From positions 2,356,501 through 2,420,500 of the forward strand of contig JANTQA010000051.1 of the NCBI GenBank assembly GCA_027625915.1: a stretch of 64,000 nucleotides of DNA, given 5' to 3'. Shown here one piece after another: positions 22,246 through 33,349 of this stretch (positions within the stretch are counted from its first letter, which is position 1; each line of letters starts with the position of its first letter). The notes below the pieces were generated by a model. That model worked only from the letters and a program-made list of their open reading frames with translations, searched no databases and was not told where the DNA came from. The stretch comes from Anaeramoeba flamelloides (Eukaryota > Metamonada > Anaeramoebidae). Made by a program: the position numbers and the translations under genes.

Positions 22246-23016
22246 CTAAAGAGGCAATCTTTCAACAATAAACTGGTGATGTTTAATGCTGACTATAGGG
22301 ACACCAGGAATTTTTCTTATTCTCCTTTTTAAATTTCGATCGCAGGTTGCGATCATATAGCATTTAAAATTTGTAACTGTTGTGCAGAGGCAATCGTCCG
22401 CATAGCCATTGCAATTACAAGTTAACCTTTTGAATCGTGGATCTTTCGAGACCTTTAGTGCAACCTTAAATTTTGGCCCCAGCTTTTCTAGCTCGCCAAC
22501 AACACAATCGGTAATGTAAACAATTGTCTTTGCCATTAAGAGATCAAAGAGCCCAGTTGTTATATCAAGTCGATTACGTGCCGAAAAATAAATAAAATTT
22601 GTATCCAAAATTACACGATATGGTGGTCCTAATGATTCGTTATAAGCAAAAAACATACTTGAAGAAACTTGTGGCCTTTTGGTATTGTAAATTTGGTTCA
22701 AAAATCAGTTTTTAAAAAGGGGAATTAGAAGATTAAAATCGTTGAATTATTTAACAGAATAACATTGTTTTTTTTTTTTTTTTTTTTTTGATGAGAGAAT
22801 TAGACATTTATTTGAAGACAATTTGGAAACCAAACCCAAAAAATATGAAACCAAAAGAAAAAGTATTGAAAAATATTACAGATTTCTCACAAGAGATTTG
22901 GTTTTTTTTCTTTTTTTTTCTTTTTTATCTTTTTCTTCAGTCGCAATTCTTCGATCTTGTTTTCTTATTTTTCTCTTCACCTTTGCAAATTTTCTTGACT
23001 TACGAAGTTTACCCAT
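22246..23016 (-). CDS. FCF1: rRNA-processing endonuclease FCF1/UTP24 (PIN domain)
   Basis: FCF1/UTP24 is the PIN-domain nuclease of the small-subunit processome that cleaves pre-18S rRNA in the nucleolus. Exon 1 starts at the ATG at 23016 and encodes [19 protein letters not shown], the basic FCF1 N-terminus, running to about 22880-22891. Exon 2 (about 22675 to the stop at 22246) gives [20 protein letters not shown], then [26 protein letters not shown], the NGYADDCL loop and [19 protein letters not shown]. The PIN acidic residues are present (D of LDTN, E of GELEKL, D of ADD, D of CDRN). The exact junction is uncertain: two donors (GTGAGA, GTAATA) and two weak acceptors near 22672-22676 are possible and I could not choose by phase. 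The C-terminus, VERLPL, is slightly shorter than in yeast. Confidence 0.93.
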
Positions 23017-24950
23017 CAAAAAATTGGTTTTTTTGTTCAATAAGGAAATTGACTAAAAGACTTTAATTCTTAATTGCTGATCTTCAAAAAGTAATTCGAC
23101 TCTAAAATTTTTTAGTTGATTTGTAAAATTCACGTTAATAAAAAAATGAATTCGTCATAATTATAATTTTGGATTCAGTTTTGCTCTATTTGGAAAGAAT
23201 TTCCAAGTTCTGTTAAGATACAAGCATTTGGGTCGGGATTTTCTCCATAGTGGATTGATCAATAAAGTAGGGACTTTTTTTTAAAGTCAAGCATGGTCAA
23301 TCTCTCATTTAAAATTTTTAGTGTTTCTTCATTAGGTAATATATCCTCTTATCTTTGAAATCGTCTACAACTATGAAATTTTTAAAGAGGTGTTTTTTGG
23401 AGTTGTGGTCTATTTTGAGTTTAGGAGATTCTTTTTCTTGTCTCTCTTTCAAATTTTTGTTTCTTTGGATTTTTTTATTTGTTCAAAAATTACTTTGGGT
23501 GTTATTAAAAAGTTTTTAATTTGACAAATAAATTTAAAAATCAAATTGTAGTAAACAAAAAACTCCAAAATTACTAATACTAAGATGAAATTAACTTGGT
23601 ATCTAAAAATGTTACATTCCAGATCTCTAATAATTAAAATTATTTGATCTTTTTTGAGATTGATGACTTGGATTAGCATTTACAATAAAACATCTTTTTA
23701 ATTAATTTTTTGAAGAACTGATCGCTATTACATTTTTATTCTTATAATTCTAATAATATTTTATAAAATAAAATCAAATATAAAATTTTATTTAAAATGT
23801 TACATTACTTAAGAGTTATCAAAAAAAAATCGAGATCGACCTGATTAATTATAAGTTTTTTTTTAAAAAATAAACCTCTGAAAGAAAATTAGAGGATGTT
23901 AATTTATTTGCTCTTGATTATCATATCCTAGTATTTGAATTTGAAATGAAATAAAATTTAACTTCATTTTTATATTTTTCCAATTCAAAATGGTTCCTTT
24001 CAGGATTCTAAGTTACCGAAAAATTCCAAACCTATCTAACAAAAATTGAACCAAATAAATGAATGGTGGATACAAACTGCAACCCATTCCTAAAAAAAAA
24101 TAATATTTATGAAAAAGAGAAATGAAAAGGAAGTGAAAATTCTTACCCATTTATTATTCAAATTCCATCATTTCCTTTTTATTTGAAAACTCTTTTTCAA
24201 ATAAATAAATTAAAATTTGTGTTCTCGATTTATTTTTTTGTACCTTTTCTCTATTTATAATCATTGGGTGAATTAATAATAGAAACGAAACTTATATTTC
24301 AGGACAATTGAAAAAAAAAAAAAAAAAAAAAAAGAAATTTTTTATCTTTTACAATTCAAATATTTTCGCAATAATAATTAAATTTCATAATAAATGGCCC
24401 AATTTTTTTTTACTTTTATTTTACTTTTTTTCATTTTATCTTTAGATGGATAACAAATATTTCTTTTATCATTTAATAGGGTTTATTTTAGAAAAAAAAT
24501 GGACTGCTAGTTTGAAAAATCAACTTGCAAATCCTGTTCATGTTATTTTAACAATATAATGAGAAAAAATGAGACAAATTTATCCCCCCCCCCCATAATT
24601 TGATATAGTTGTTTAGTAGTAGAATAGAATCAATAATAGTGACTTTGGATATTGTATAGATTTTCAAAAGACGAATTATTTTCACATTCTAACCATGAAA
24701 AGATTGATAAACGAAAATTCAAAGATTTAAAAATGAATTTTAGTAATATAAATTATTTTTTCTAGTTTATTTGAACACTAGTTCTAGTTGATAAAATGTT
24801 ACTATTTTTTAAGAGGATTCTTTTTGATAGTAATAATAAAAAAAAATTCAAAAAAAAAATCAAAAAAATATAAACACAGATATTCGCTTTATAAATGTTA
24901 TGAATATTCTACTATAAAAAGCTTTAACCTCACAACCCTGAACATTTTTT
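23017..24950. other. AT-rich spacer with a repeat-A-like core
   Basis: No gene is seen. About 24112-24170 contains GAAATGAAAAGGAAGTGAAA followed by CCATTTATTATTCAAATTCC, matching the core of repeat A (compare 7238-7284, where the word reads GGAAAATGAAGTGAAAAAAT). A similar block lies at 53655-53715. These look like fragments of an older related family. A C10 run lies near 24586. Confidence 0.5.
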
Positions 24951-25930
24951 TTCAAAAAAAAAATTAAAAATTTATTAATTTTTCACTTTTTAATAACTTC
25001 AATTAGAATAAACATTATTGGTTAATAAAAGATCTTTGATCAAAAAATATATTTGAATGAATTTTACAATTTAAGTTGAAAAATCCCATTTTCCAGGTTA
25101 CATTATTATTTTTTTTCAATTTAATTGTAAAAAATTTGAATATTTTTTTCTCCACAGAAAAGATGTAATTTTGTGGTTTTCAAAAGGATTATTAATCTGG
25201 CTGATTAACTTTCAAATAGGGAATCAATTAATTTTACTATTAAAAAATTATTTGTTCTTTTAAATTGCAAAAAATATTTTTTTCTTTGATTTTCAGTTAG
25301 GTTTTTTTTTAATTTTTGTAATAAACCGAAAATTTTTATAAATTTTCCGTTGATTTCAAAAAGTAAAAAAACCTAGAACACTTTTTATTCGGTTTTCCAG
25401 AAATTAAAAAAATTGAGTAAAATCTTGGATTTTTCTCTATTCTTTTGAATTCTGGAAAACCTAGGACACGTTCGTTAGTCTTTTTTTGAATTTTTGTAAT
25501 AAATCGAAAATTCAATAAATTTTAGGTTTGTTTCAAAAATTAAAAACAAACCTAGGTACTTGACTGACACTCACAATATTTATCAACCGTTATTTTTTTT
25601 TCCATATTTGATTTTTTTTTAGATGATAAAGGTGTTTACAAAACTATCAATTAATGTCTATTTAAAAAATACTCTAAAGTTGAATTAAAATAAAATTCAT
25701 CAAATCTATTTAAAATTTTTTATCCTAAAAAAGACCTTTTTTTCTCTACTAGAGACTTTGAAAAATCTCAGCACTATTAAAAACAATACATACAATGCCC
25801 TAAAGATTGTTAAGAACTGGGATATTGATTATATTGTGAACAAACTCGAGTAGCAAGGATGAAAGGGTAAGTAAATTAATAGTTTTGTCTAAATTTTTTT
25901 TTTCAATTTAATTTTTTCATTTTGGTGTTA
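24950..25930 (+). repeat. Repeat F copy 1, with an insertion
   Basis: Two blocks (about 24950-25140 and 25600-25930) align in order with 35490-36050; shared words include TTGGTTAATAAAAGATCTTT and TGATTATATT. The intervening 460 bp is absent from copy 2 and contains its own short repeats (TTTTTGTAATAAAYCGAAAA, CCTAG-A-C words). No gene is recognised. Confidence 0.65.
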
Positions 25931-26829
25931 TCTACAACAATTTAACTTTAGTTTTTTTTACTGTTCAGTATTTTACATATTGGGATAACTTTCACATTTT
26001 GTTGAGATTTAAATCAACTTTTGACTCTAGATCTTGAATTAATGTATAAGTATAAAAAATATTAAAGGATTTTCTTTCAAAAATTTTGTAAGATAAAATG
26101 TTTTTTTTTCATATTTTGTGAGTTAGAATGAAATTTTTACAAAAAAAAAACCCAAAAAAATGTTCTTTTTCTCATTTTTTTCTCAAAAAATTTATAATTA
26201 ATCTTTCAATATGTCCTTAATAAAATTAAGCACTATTTTTTTCTGATTAATATTTTTCGAAATCTAAGTTTCATACTTAATTCAATTAACCACTGGGATA
26301 ATTTTTTTTAGAATAAAAACACTCTCAACTTTTGAATATCAAAATTATTTTTTGAAATTACTGTGCACTTTTTTATTTTTTTTTTGAAAAATTGGGGTTG
26401 AGAAAAGTTTGAAATCAAAGAATAAGTTAATATATTAAATTAGAATGTTTTTCCAGAGAGTTTATCCTTTTAGTTTAACTTTTTTTTTAATTTTACCATT
26501 TAAAACTAAAAAAAACATTTGAAGAACAAATTAGTGCCTTTTGTGAAAAGAAAATTCCCATAATTTAGAATTTATTTTAGTAAATGAGTTAAAACAAGAG
26601 ACTGAATCTAAAAATATAGATAATTTCAAGTGTGAATTCAATGATTTTGGCAAAAAAAGTTTTCAAGAAAAAGTTAAATTGAAACTTTATTTATTTTTAT
26701 TTTATCATTTTGTTTTTTTAATTGTATTAATGGAAAGTATTTGATCAGTTTTTCATTTTTAGTGTTTTTTGGTTCGTAGGGACATGTCTTCTATTATTCA
26801 TTTTTAAAATTTATTTAAAGGATCGCATT

Positions 26830-27720
26830 TCATTTTTAGATGCTTTTACTATCTCATCAGTTTGTTTCTGTCTTTCCTTCCAAAGAAAGCCAATATTTTG
26901 ATCATGAGCTAAGATTTTGGAACGGGTTCGAGTTAAAAACACCAGGAATTCTTGTGACATATAAAGGACAAGAATATTTCACACCATTTTGGAATTTTTA
27001 TCTACAATTAAAGTTTTCAAAGAAAAAATTGTAATTTGTGAGTCTATATTTTTGTTTGGCCATTTTTTGGCTTGAAAGTTTTTTTAGTGTGAATAAACAA
27101 TCTTAAAGGTAAAAATATTTTGGGATTACTGAAAAAAACCGAAAGAGATGATATGTTTGACAATTTAAAGGCCAAACACTGGCAATAATTGAAGCCGCAG
27201 GGAACTGTATTCTTCTTTGGCTCACTTTCCTTTTGAAGAATGATTCTTTTTACTTATCCAAAAATGAAATAAAAAACAGTAAAACAAAAAGGCATCTTCT
27301 CAATGGCATTTATGATGTAGGACTCTCATCTTGAAGGGTGTTTATTGCTTAACTGAACACATTCTATTCTCTAAAATTTTTAAAGTTGGCACTTCGGGCG
27401 CCTATGTCAAAAAATCAGTTGAAGAGTGCAAAAAATGAAGTTTTTCATTTTTGTTGGGGAATTCTTTTACCAATTTTAATTTTTGAATCTAGTGCTTGAG
27501 GCCTTTTTTTCTTAAATAACGCAAATAACTATTCAGATCCAGTTAAAAATGATCACTTTTATGGGTGTGGGATTGGCACTAAAAATGCGCCATCTTCTCA
27601 TTAAATTGTCATTCCAAGGCTTTTTTATCCTTAATTTTGAAATTGCTACAACTCCTTTTTCACTGAATCTTAATACCAAATTCAGAGATCATGAGATTTT
27701 CACCGCTTTGAAAATGAATT
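26830..27720 (+). pseudogene. Possible decayed protein-coding region, unknown
   Basis: A 64-residue open frame at 26840-27034 (SHQFVSVFPSKESQYFDHEL...) and patches to about 27620 are richer in G+C and read as protein-like, but in several frames with stops. It could be a decayed gene or undetected small exons. No family is recognised. Confidence 0.3.
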
Positions 27721-28024
27721 AATTCATTCACAACAAATTAAAAGAAAATTAATAAAAAAAAAAAAAAATTGGTTAATTGATCACAAAAAGTCACCAAACG
27801 GTTTTTTTTTCAGTTAAAATTGTATGTTTCTGTCTTTATTTAGAAAGTAATACTAAATGGTGCTTATTGAAAACAAAAAAAGAAAAAGAAAGAAAAAAAA
27901 AAAAATAATAAAGCAAAATAAAAAAAAAAAAACTAATTTTTGTGAATAACTATGAGGGAGAACGATTAATTTCCCAAAAACTGATTGTGCTTTAACAGTA
28001 ATCTCCATTTATTTCCAAAAGATT

Positions 28025-28387
28025 TTAATCGAGGATTACTGCAAGGACTTCCCATTCTGACCAAATGGAATATTCCTTTCCTTCAAGTTCGATCTCTGTG
28101 CCGCCATAAAAAGGAAGGAGAACTTTGGTACCTATTTTTAAGTTAGGGTTCATTGGGTTTCTTTTACCTTCTCGATTAACTTGTCCGTCGCCTAAAGCAA
28201 CAATTGTTCCAATGTTTCTTGGCTGTTTTGCAGAGTCTGGAATATAAAGGCCAGATGTTGTTTTTTTGTTTTTTGATTCTTCAACCCTATCAATTAAAAT
28301 TTTGTTAAACAGTGGCTTGAAATTGACTTTAGTAGCAAAGCTTCTGAAAATGTTTGTGGAAAAAGATTTTGTCAAAGTTGAAAGCAT
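28025..28387 (-). CDS. cpn10: GroES-type 10 kDa cochaperonin (Cpn10), organellar
   Basis: An intronless 120-residue protein. Residues about 22-119 are a complete GroES/Cpn10 domain: FKPLFNKILIDRVEESKNKK, the mobile loop TTSGLYIPDSAKQP, GTIVALGDGQ, LKIGTKVLLPFYGGTEIE and YSIWSEWEVLAVI. It caps the Cpn60 folding chamber and drives the ATP-dependent folding cycle in the organelle matrix. Residues 1-20 (MLSTLTKSFSTNIFRSFATK) are rich in Ser/Thr/Phe with K and R and no acidic residue, like a mitochondrial or hydrogenosomal targeting presequence. The ATG at 28387 gives exactly this extension. Plastid targeting is less likely, because nothing else here suggests a plastid. Confidence 0.95.
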   Translation of the reverse strand: MLSTLTKSFSTNIFRSFATKVNFKPLFNKILIDRVEESKNKKTTSGLYIPDSAKQPRNIGTIVALGDGQVNREGKRNPMNPNLKIGTKVLLPFYGGTEIELEGKEYSIWSEWEVLAVILD

Positions 28388-28565
28388 TTTAAAAATGATT
28401 TTGAATGGAAAAATAAAAAAAATGAAAATACTTCACAACAAAAATAGCACAAATATTGTAGTCACTTTTTTTACTTCACAACACGTTTGTTTTTTTGAAA
28501 TTGTTTCAAATTTTAAAAGGAATTACAAGATCACAATGCAACAACTTTCAATTTAAAAGTTTTTA

Positions 28566-29157
28566 CAAGTCAAACTTGAAAAAAGATGTAATTTATACAA
28601 CTTCCCACTTTTCGGTTTTCATAAAAAGAGTTTCAGGTTTCTGAAAGTTAACAAATATTTTTCTTTTTGATAACTTTTCAAAAATTTCAATTCAATTCTT
28701 GTGGGTATCTTTTGTTTATTATTATTTTTTTATCCTTTTTTTTTTGATACAAAAGTTTGTATCAAGTATTTTAAATTTGAAAAAATATGAAAGAATATCA
28801 GAGACTGAAATCTTGCAGGCTGTCAGTCGGAAAGTTCGTAAAAGTCTTGAAAGTATTTGTATGGATTGTGCTATTCCTGCCGTGTTCTCCTTCACTACAA
28901 AAAATCTCGTAACTTTAACATCGCTTTTCACTTTTACATGTATATCCTAATTAAAAGCGTTGGAAAGGTTTGTAAGGAACGTATATTCTTTGAAAGTTTT
29001 GAAATAGCTAAAACGTTGTTAAAAGTCATGTGATTTTTTGTAGAGTTCTACAGCCGTTCCAAACCTACCGTGAAATTTGATAGACATAGAAATTGACTTT
29101 TTTGTCTCAGTCAAATACAAAAAAAAAGTCTTCGGTTATACCCTATCACCATTTTGG
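28566..29157. other. Spacer with an unassigned, higher-complexity stretch
   Basis: About 28780-28950 is less AT-rich and open on both strands (83 aa on +, 69 aa on -). Neither translation is recognised. About 29048-29100 begins TACAGCCGTTCCAAACCTAC and resembles the inner inverted end found in repeat G (near 285-320). Confidence 0.4.
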
Positions 29158-29673
29158 AAAAAAAGTGAAACACGGTTTTTAATTGGGAACATTACTGAAA
29201 ATGAAAAGTAAAATCAATAAAAAGAAAAAACCAATTAAATTCAAATAATAACCCATTATATTATTTTCAATCAACCCAACAAATACAATTTAAATCTTCT
29301 TTCTTATCGAAATTGTCCATGTGGTTTTGGAGATTGCAAAAAAAGTCAATTTTTTGAACAAATTTTTAATACAGTGTTTCCAAGGCTACCATAAAATTTT
29401 AAATAAAACCAAATTATGTTTCCGAATTTTTTGAAAATGGAAAATAAAAATCGAAAACTCAATTTGGTTTTATTTAAAATTTTTATGTAGGCTTGGAATG
29501 GCTGTAATTGACCAATTAAAGAAAAACCCATGCCAAAAGATAGTAGTAAAAAAAATGTTATTGTGTTGAATACTCCATTTGTCTTAATTGATTTATTTAT
29601 TCTTTTTTTAATTGATCTTACTTTTTATTTTCAGTAATGTTCCCAATGTAAAACCGTGTTTCACTTTTTTTCC
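29158..29673. mobile_element. Element H, TIR-bounded with an internal hairpin
   Basis: The left end (AAAGTGAAACACGGTTTTTA then ATTGGGAACATTACTGAAAA) and the right end (TTTTCAGTAATGTTCCCAAT then GTAAAACCGTGTTTCACTTT) are inverted copies of about 70 bp. Between them, 29371-29508 forms a second palindrome around AATAAAACCAAATT and its complement. It is about 515 bp with no protein. Confidence 0.7.
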
Positions 29674-32262
29674 TGTTTCACTTTTTTTTCCACAACTGTC
29701 ATATACATTTTATGGTTTGACATAGGTTTTTTAAAATAATTTCTTCTTTGAAAGACTGAGAAAAAAATCTCGTTGTTTAGGAAATAAAGTCAAAAATCCA
29801 AAACAAAGCTTCCAAAGATCGAAGATAGAATTTGATGTCTACTTTGAAATGGTCTTTCATTTTGATTTTAAGACCTTTGGAACTTAGGGATGCACCAAAA
29901 ACCTGAAAATTTTTATAAATTATTGATCATTCAGGAGGTAAGTAGTCAAAAATTGCAATTAATATTTTCTATCTTGGGAAATTTTTGTTTTAGAATACAA
30001 TTTCACGGTTTGTAATAGGCTATCACATAACCAGAAAATCCTGTCATTAAAAGGCCAGTATGATACAGAAAATGAATTTTTGGTTTTCATAGATTTCACG
30101 GTAGTGTTTTATAATGCTAAAATTATTTATTTGAATCATTATTCAACAATTTCTAATATTAGATTTAGAATTTAAAAAACTTTTTTCTTTGTTTCCATTT
30201 CTGTGGTATTGTGGAATTTCCATAAAAGGTCACCTTTTGAAAATTAAAATAATTACTATTCTGATATTTTTGAATTAAAGTATTAAAAATAATACCTGTG
30301 CCTTAAAATAATCCCCAAAAAGATTTTTAAGTGGAAATATTAGTAAAATTGTTGTGTAATTTTAAATACTTCAAATCAAATTCCATTTTGATATGGACAA
30401 CCAAATTTATTATGAAGTCATTAATAAACCTACACAAAGTTCATAAAAGTTGGGTTTCAACAGAACACTCAAGTTATTGTTGGATAATAAAGTAGATCTA
30501 TTTTTTTGAAAAAAAAATCAAGTTTTATAGAGATTTACTTAGAGTTTGTAAAATGATAATTTTGATTCTTGTATTTTGGTTAATTGAAAAGTGTTTTGAT
30601 AAAGTGTAATTTAATTAATCATCATTCTAATAAGTGGGTGAGTTATAATTTTTATTTTTTTGATTCTTTAAAAAAAAACCATTTGATTTTATTGTTGAGA
30701 GAAATATGTTGGAAGGCAATTTGTATTTCGAGTATTACTGAAAATAATTTTTAATTTCAATCGTTTGTGAAATATCTAAAGATATTAACAATAATCTACT
30801 TATTAGAATAACGATTAATTTCATTCTACTTTTTTCAAAACCTTATCTCTTATAATCTAAAGCAAGTTTAAAAATTACCATTTTCAGAATTAATAATAAA
30901 CTTTACTAAAATTCGGATTTTTGTTAAAATAGCATTATCTACTTTAGTTATCAATCATTCAAACGAGTATTCTACACGTATCCCAGATTGATGAACTTGT
31001 AACACCTTTAAACCTGGATTTATATAAAAGTCGCCTAGTTATCAATAGGATTTAAAAATCAATTTTACTAATGTTCCCAATTAAAAATGGTTTTCAACCA
31101 TTTTTCTGTTCCCAACATTTTTCTCTCAACAGTTAAATAAAAGAAATTACACAATACTATACCTAATATTCACAATTAAAAATCTTGTCAGCGACTATTT
31201 TCCTTCCTGGTATTTTTTCACAACAATAATTAGATTTTTACACCATTTTTCCTTTTCAAGATACAGTAAAAAACATTTTTGAATTTGTTATTATATTAAC
31301 TTGAAGATTTTTTTTTAGTTTACTAATCCCTTAAAGTTTATCTTGTTCTGAGTAAACGACATAAATAGTTCTATGTCAAAACAAACAGTTCATACTTTGG
31401 AAACGATCCTTGCAATCATGATTCAAAAAAAATCAAAAGCCAAAATAAAAAACAAAACAAGCTTTCTATTTACCGAATAAATGTGACTGAATTTTCATTT
31501 CCTTACCCATACTCTTTTTCTTTCATAATTAAGGTTTCCCAAAGAATTAGGTTTAATTCGTGACTTTTTATGCAAAAGTGTAAATGAAAATTAAATGCAA
31601 ACTTGATCCACTTAATAGGAATAAGTCAGTAAACAAGACAAAAAAAAAAGAATAGACTTTGCTCAGTAACTCTCTTCTTTTACTTTTTGAAACATGAAGA
31701 AAAAAAACATCCAAAATGCAACTTTCAATAACTTTGATGACCGAGCACTCTCTCGTTGTATGACCTCGACGAAACAGTGAAACTCAATTTTTTTTCTCAA
31801 AGTTCGTTGTTCACATTTAATCTATCCCTCAAAAGAATAAAATCAAAAAAGTGTTTAAAAATAAAGTTTTCGAATTTTCCAAAAGAGAAGTGATTTTTCC
31901 AATTTAAATTTTTGTGAAAAATTCATAATTATTTGTTCTATTTTATGTTAGCGACAATAAACAGTGAAATAAATTGAATTTTGAATCTACCATCAGGTCA
32001 TCAAAAAGGGCAATTGTAAAAAATAAATTCCTTTTTCATGGAGATAATTCATTTCCAGAAAGTTGAAAAAGGAGTTCATTTGTGAATCTGAATTGAAGAA
32101 TAGTTGAATTATTTGTTAATGTGTCTTGATGAAAAAAAAAAAAGTTTTTTAAATTACATCCAAAGCTGAATTACAAGAAAGTTGAATACTTTAAGAAATT
32201 TTTTTTTCCGAGCAATCATTTTTTCTAAATATTTTTTTTTTTTTTTGGGAAAAAGAGATAAA
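29674..32262. other. AT-rich spacer without a gene
   Basis: I see no recognisable coding exon, RNA gene or repeat pair in this 2.6 kb stretch. Confidence 0.5.
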
Positions 32263-32829
32263 ATGTTTATTGATTCACTTTCTTTAGATGACAACGTTTT
32301 AGTTGTTTGTTTCTTAATCTTTATCTTTTTTGCATTGATTTGCATAATTTTCCAAGCGATCGCAAGGGGCACATTACCGATCTCTTATGCTTTAGTCTTT
32401 GCAAAAAAGCCCAAGAAATGGCTAAGGGTGTTATATTTTGGTCTCGTTCTTGCAGCTGCACTCTTTTTTTTCCTCTCCATAATGTGTGTTTCTGCTGTTG
32501 ATCGAGCTGATCCTTATTCGATGACGATTGTCTTGTTTATTTTTCTTTTTATTCTTATTACAAGAATTATTGTCAAGCCTCCCACAAGTAACTACCAAGA
32601 AGGCGATAATCTTGAATTGGATAATGTAAACAAACTTGGCTCTTCTTCACAAAAGAAAAAAAAAAAAAAAAAAAAAAAAAGGAAAACCAAAAAAAGAAAT
32701 CAGGATCCGATACAAGCACAAACTCCAAATCAGAGACCAACACTAAATCAGAGACCAGTTCTCATACCGGTTCCAGTGATTCTTCTTCGACAAACAAATC
32801 AAACATTTCAAAATCAGAGAATGATTTAG
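32263..32829 (+). CDS. Small integral membrane protein, three predicted TM helices, unknown
   Basis: I do not recognise the family. The ATG at 32263 opens MFIDSLSLDDNVLVVCFLIF. Three hydrophobic segments follow at about residues 13-35, 52-78 and 87-106, with a basic loop (FAKKPKKWLR) after the first helix, then a hydrophilic tail. The tail runs into 25 consecutive A bases (32656-32680). In the annotated frame the text after the run is Gln/Pro/Arg-rich and stops at 32829. A frame shifted at the run gives an ordinary Ser/Thr/Asn-rich tail (SSHTGSSDSSSTNKSNISKS) that stays open to about 33086. The true end is therefore uncertain: either a homopolymer length error or a real difference. The membrane part is convincing as a gene. 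Confidence 0.6.
   Translation: MFIDSLSLDDNVLVVCFLIFIFFALICIIFQAIARGTLPISYALVFAKKPKKWLRVLYFGLVLAAALFFFLSIMCVSAVDRADPYSMTIVLFIFLFILITRIIVKPPTSNYQEGDNLELDNVNKLGSSSQKKKKKKKKKRKTKKRNQDPIQAQTPNQRPTLNQRPVLIPVPVILLRQTNQTFQNQRMI
32656..32680 (+). repeat. A25 homopolymer inside a coding frame
   Basis: Twenty-five consecutive A bases in the tail of the membrane-protein gene. Length errors or slippage here would change the downstream frame. Confidence 0.95.
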
Positions 32830-33349
32830 AGGATAAACCACAAAAAAAGAAACCAACCAACAAAAAACATAATTTGTGTAAAAAATTTTTTTTCTTAATT
32901 TTAATTCCCTTTCACCACAATTCCAAACTAACAACTTTTTTACATATGAACTTCTTTCTTATTCGTTTGGCTTTAATTCTTTTTTTCTTCTCTTTTCCTC
33001 CTTTTATCAAAAATTTTTTTTTATTTTTGCAAATTACTAATGTTTTAATAATTTGTTCACCTCCAAGTCAAAGCTTTTTTTATTGATTGGTATTTACAGT
33101 TAAAAGCCTTCTATAGCGCACACACGATTGCCTTTGTTGCCATTTGTTGTGTAAAGATTTTCTTTTCTTTGTTTTGTAATGAAATTTGTGCAATTTTTTT
33201 GAAACCAAATTTAAACCCAAAATTTTTCTTTTCGATTTCCTTTTTTTTTTTTTTTTTTTGATAAAATTCCAATTTCCTTCTTTCTTTTCTTTTACTTTTT
33301 TAATGTGGACAAAAATTAGGCTGTATTTTTTTGTTCCATATTTCCTTTA

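Noticed and set aside
28699-28950. Overlapping frames on both strands in a less AT-rich patch
   Set aside because: Neither translation resembles a known family, and there is no splice context to prefer a strand.
33303-33349. Upstream ATG with a hydrophobic, signal-peptide-like run before the phosphoesterase
   Set aside because: The frame stops before 33350 and is not in phase with exon 1, so it is not annotated as part of the gene.
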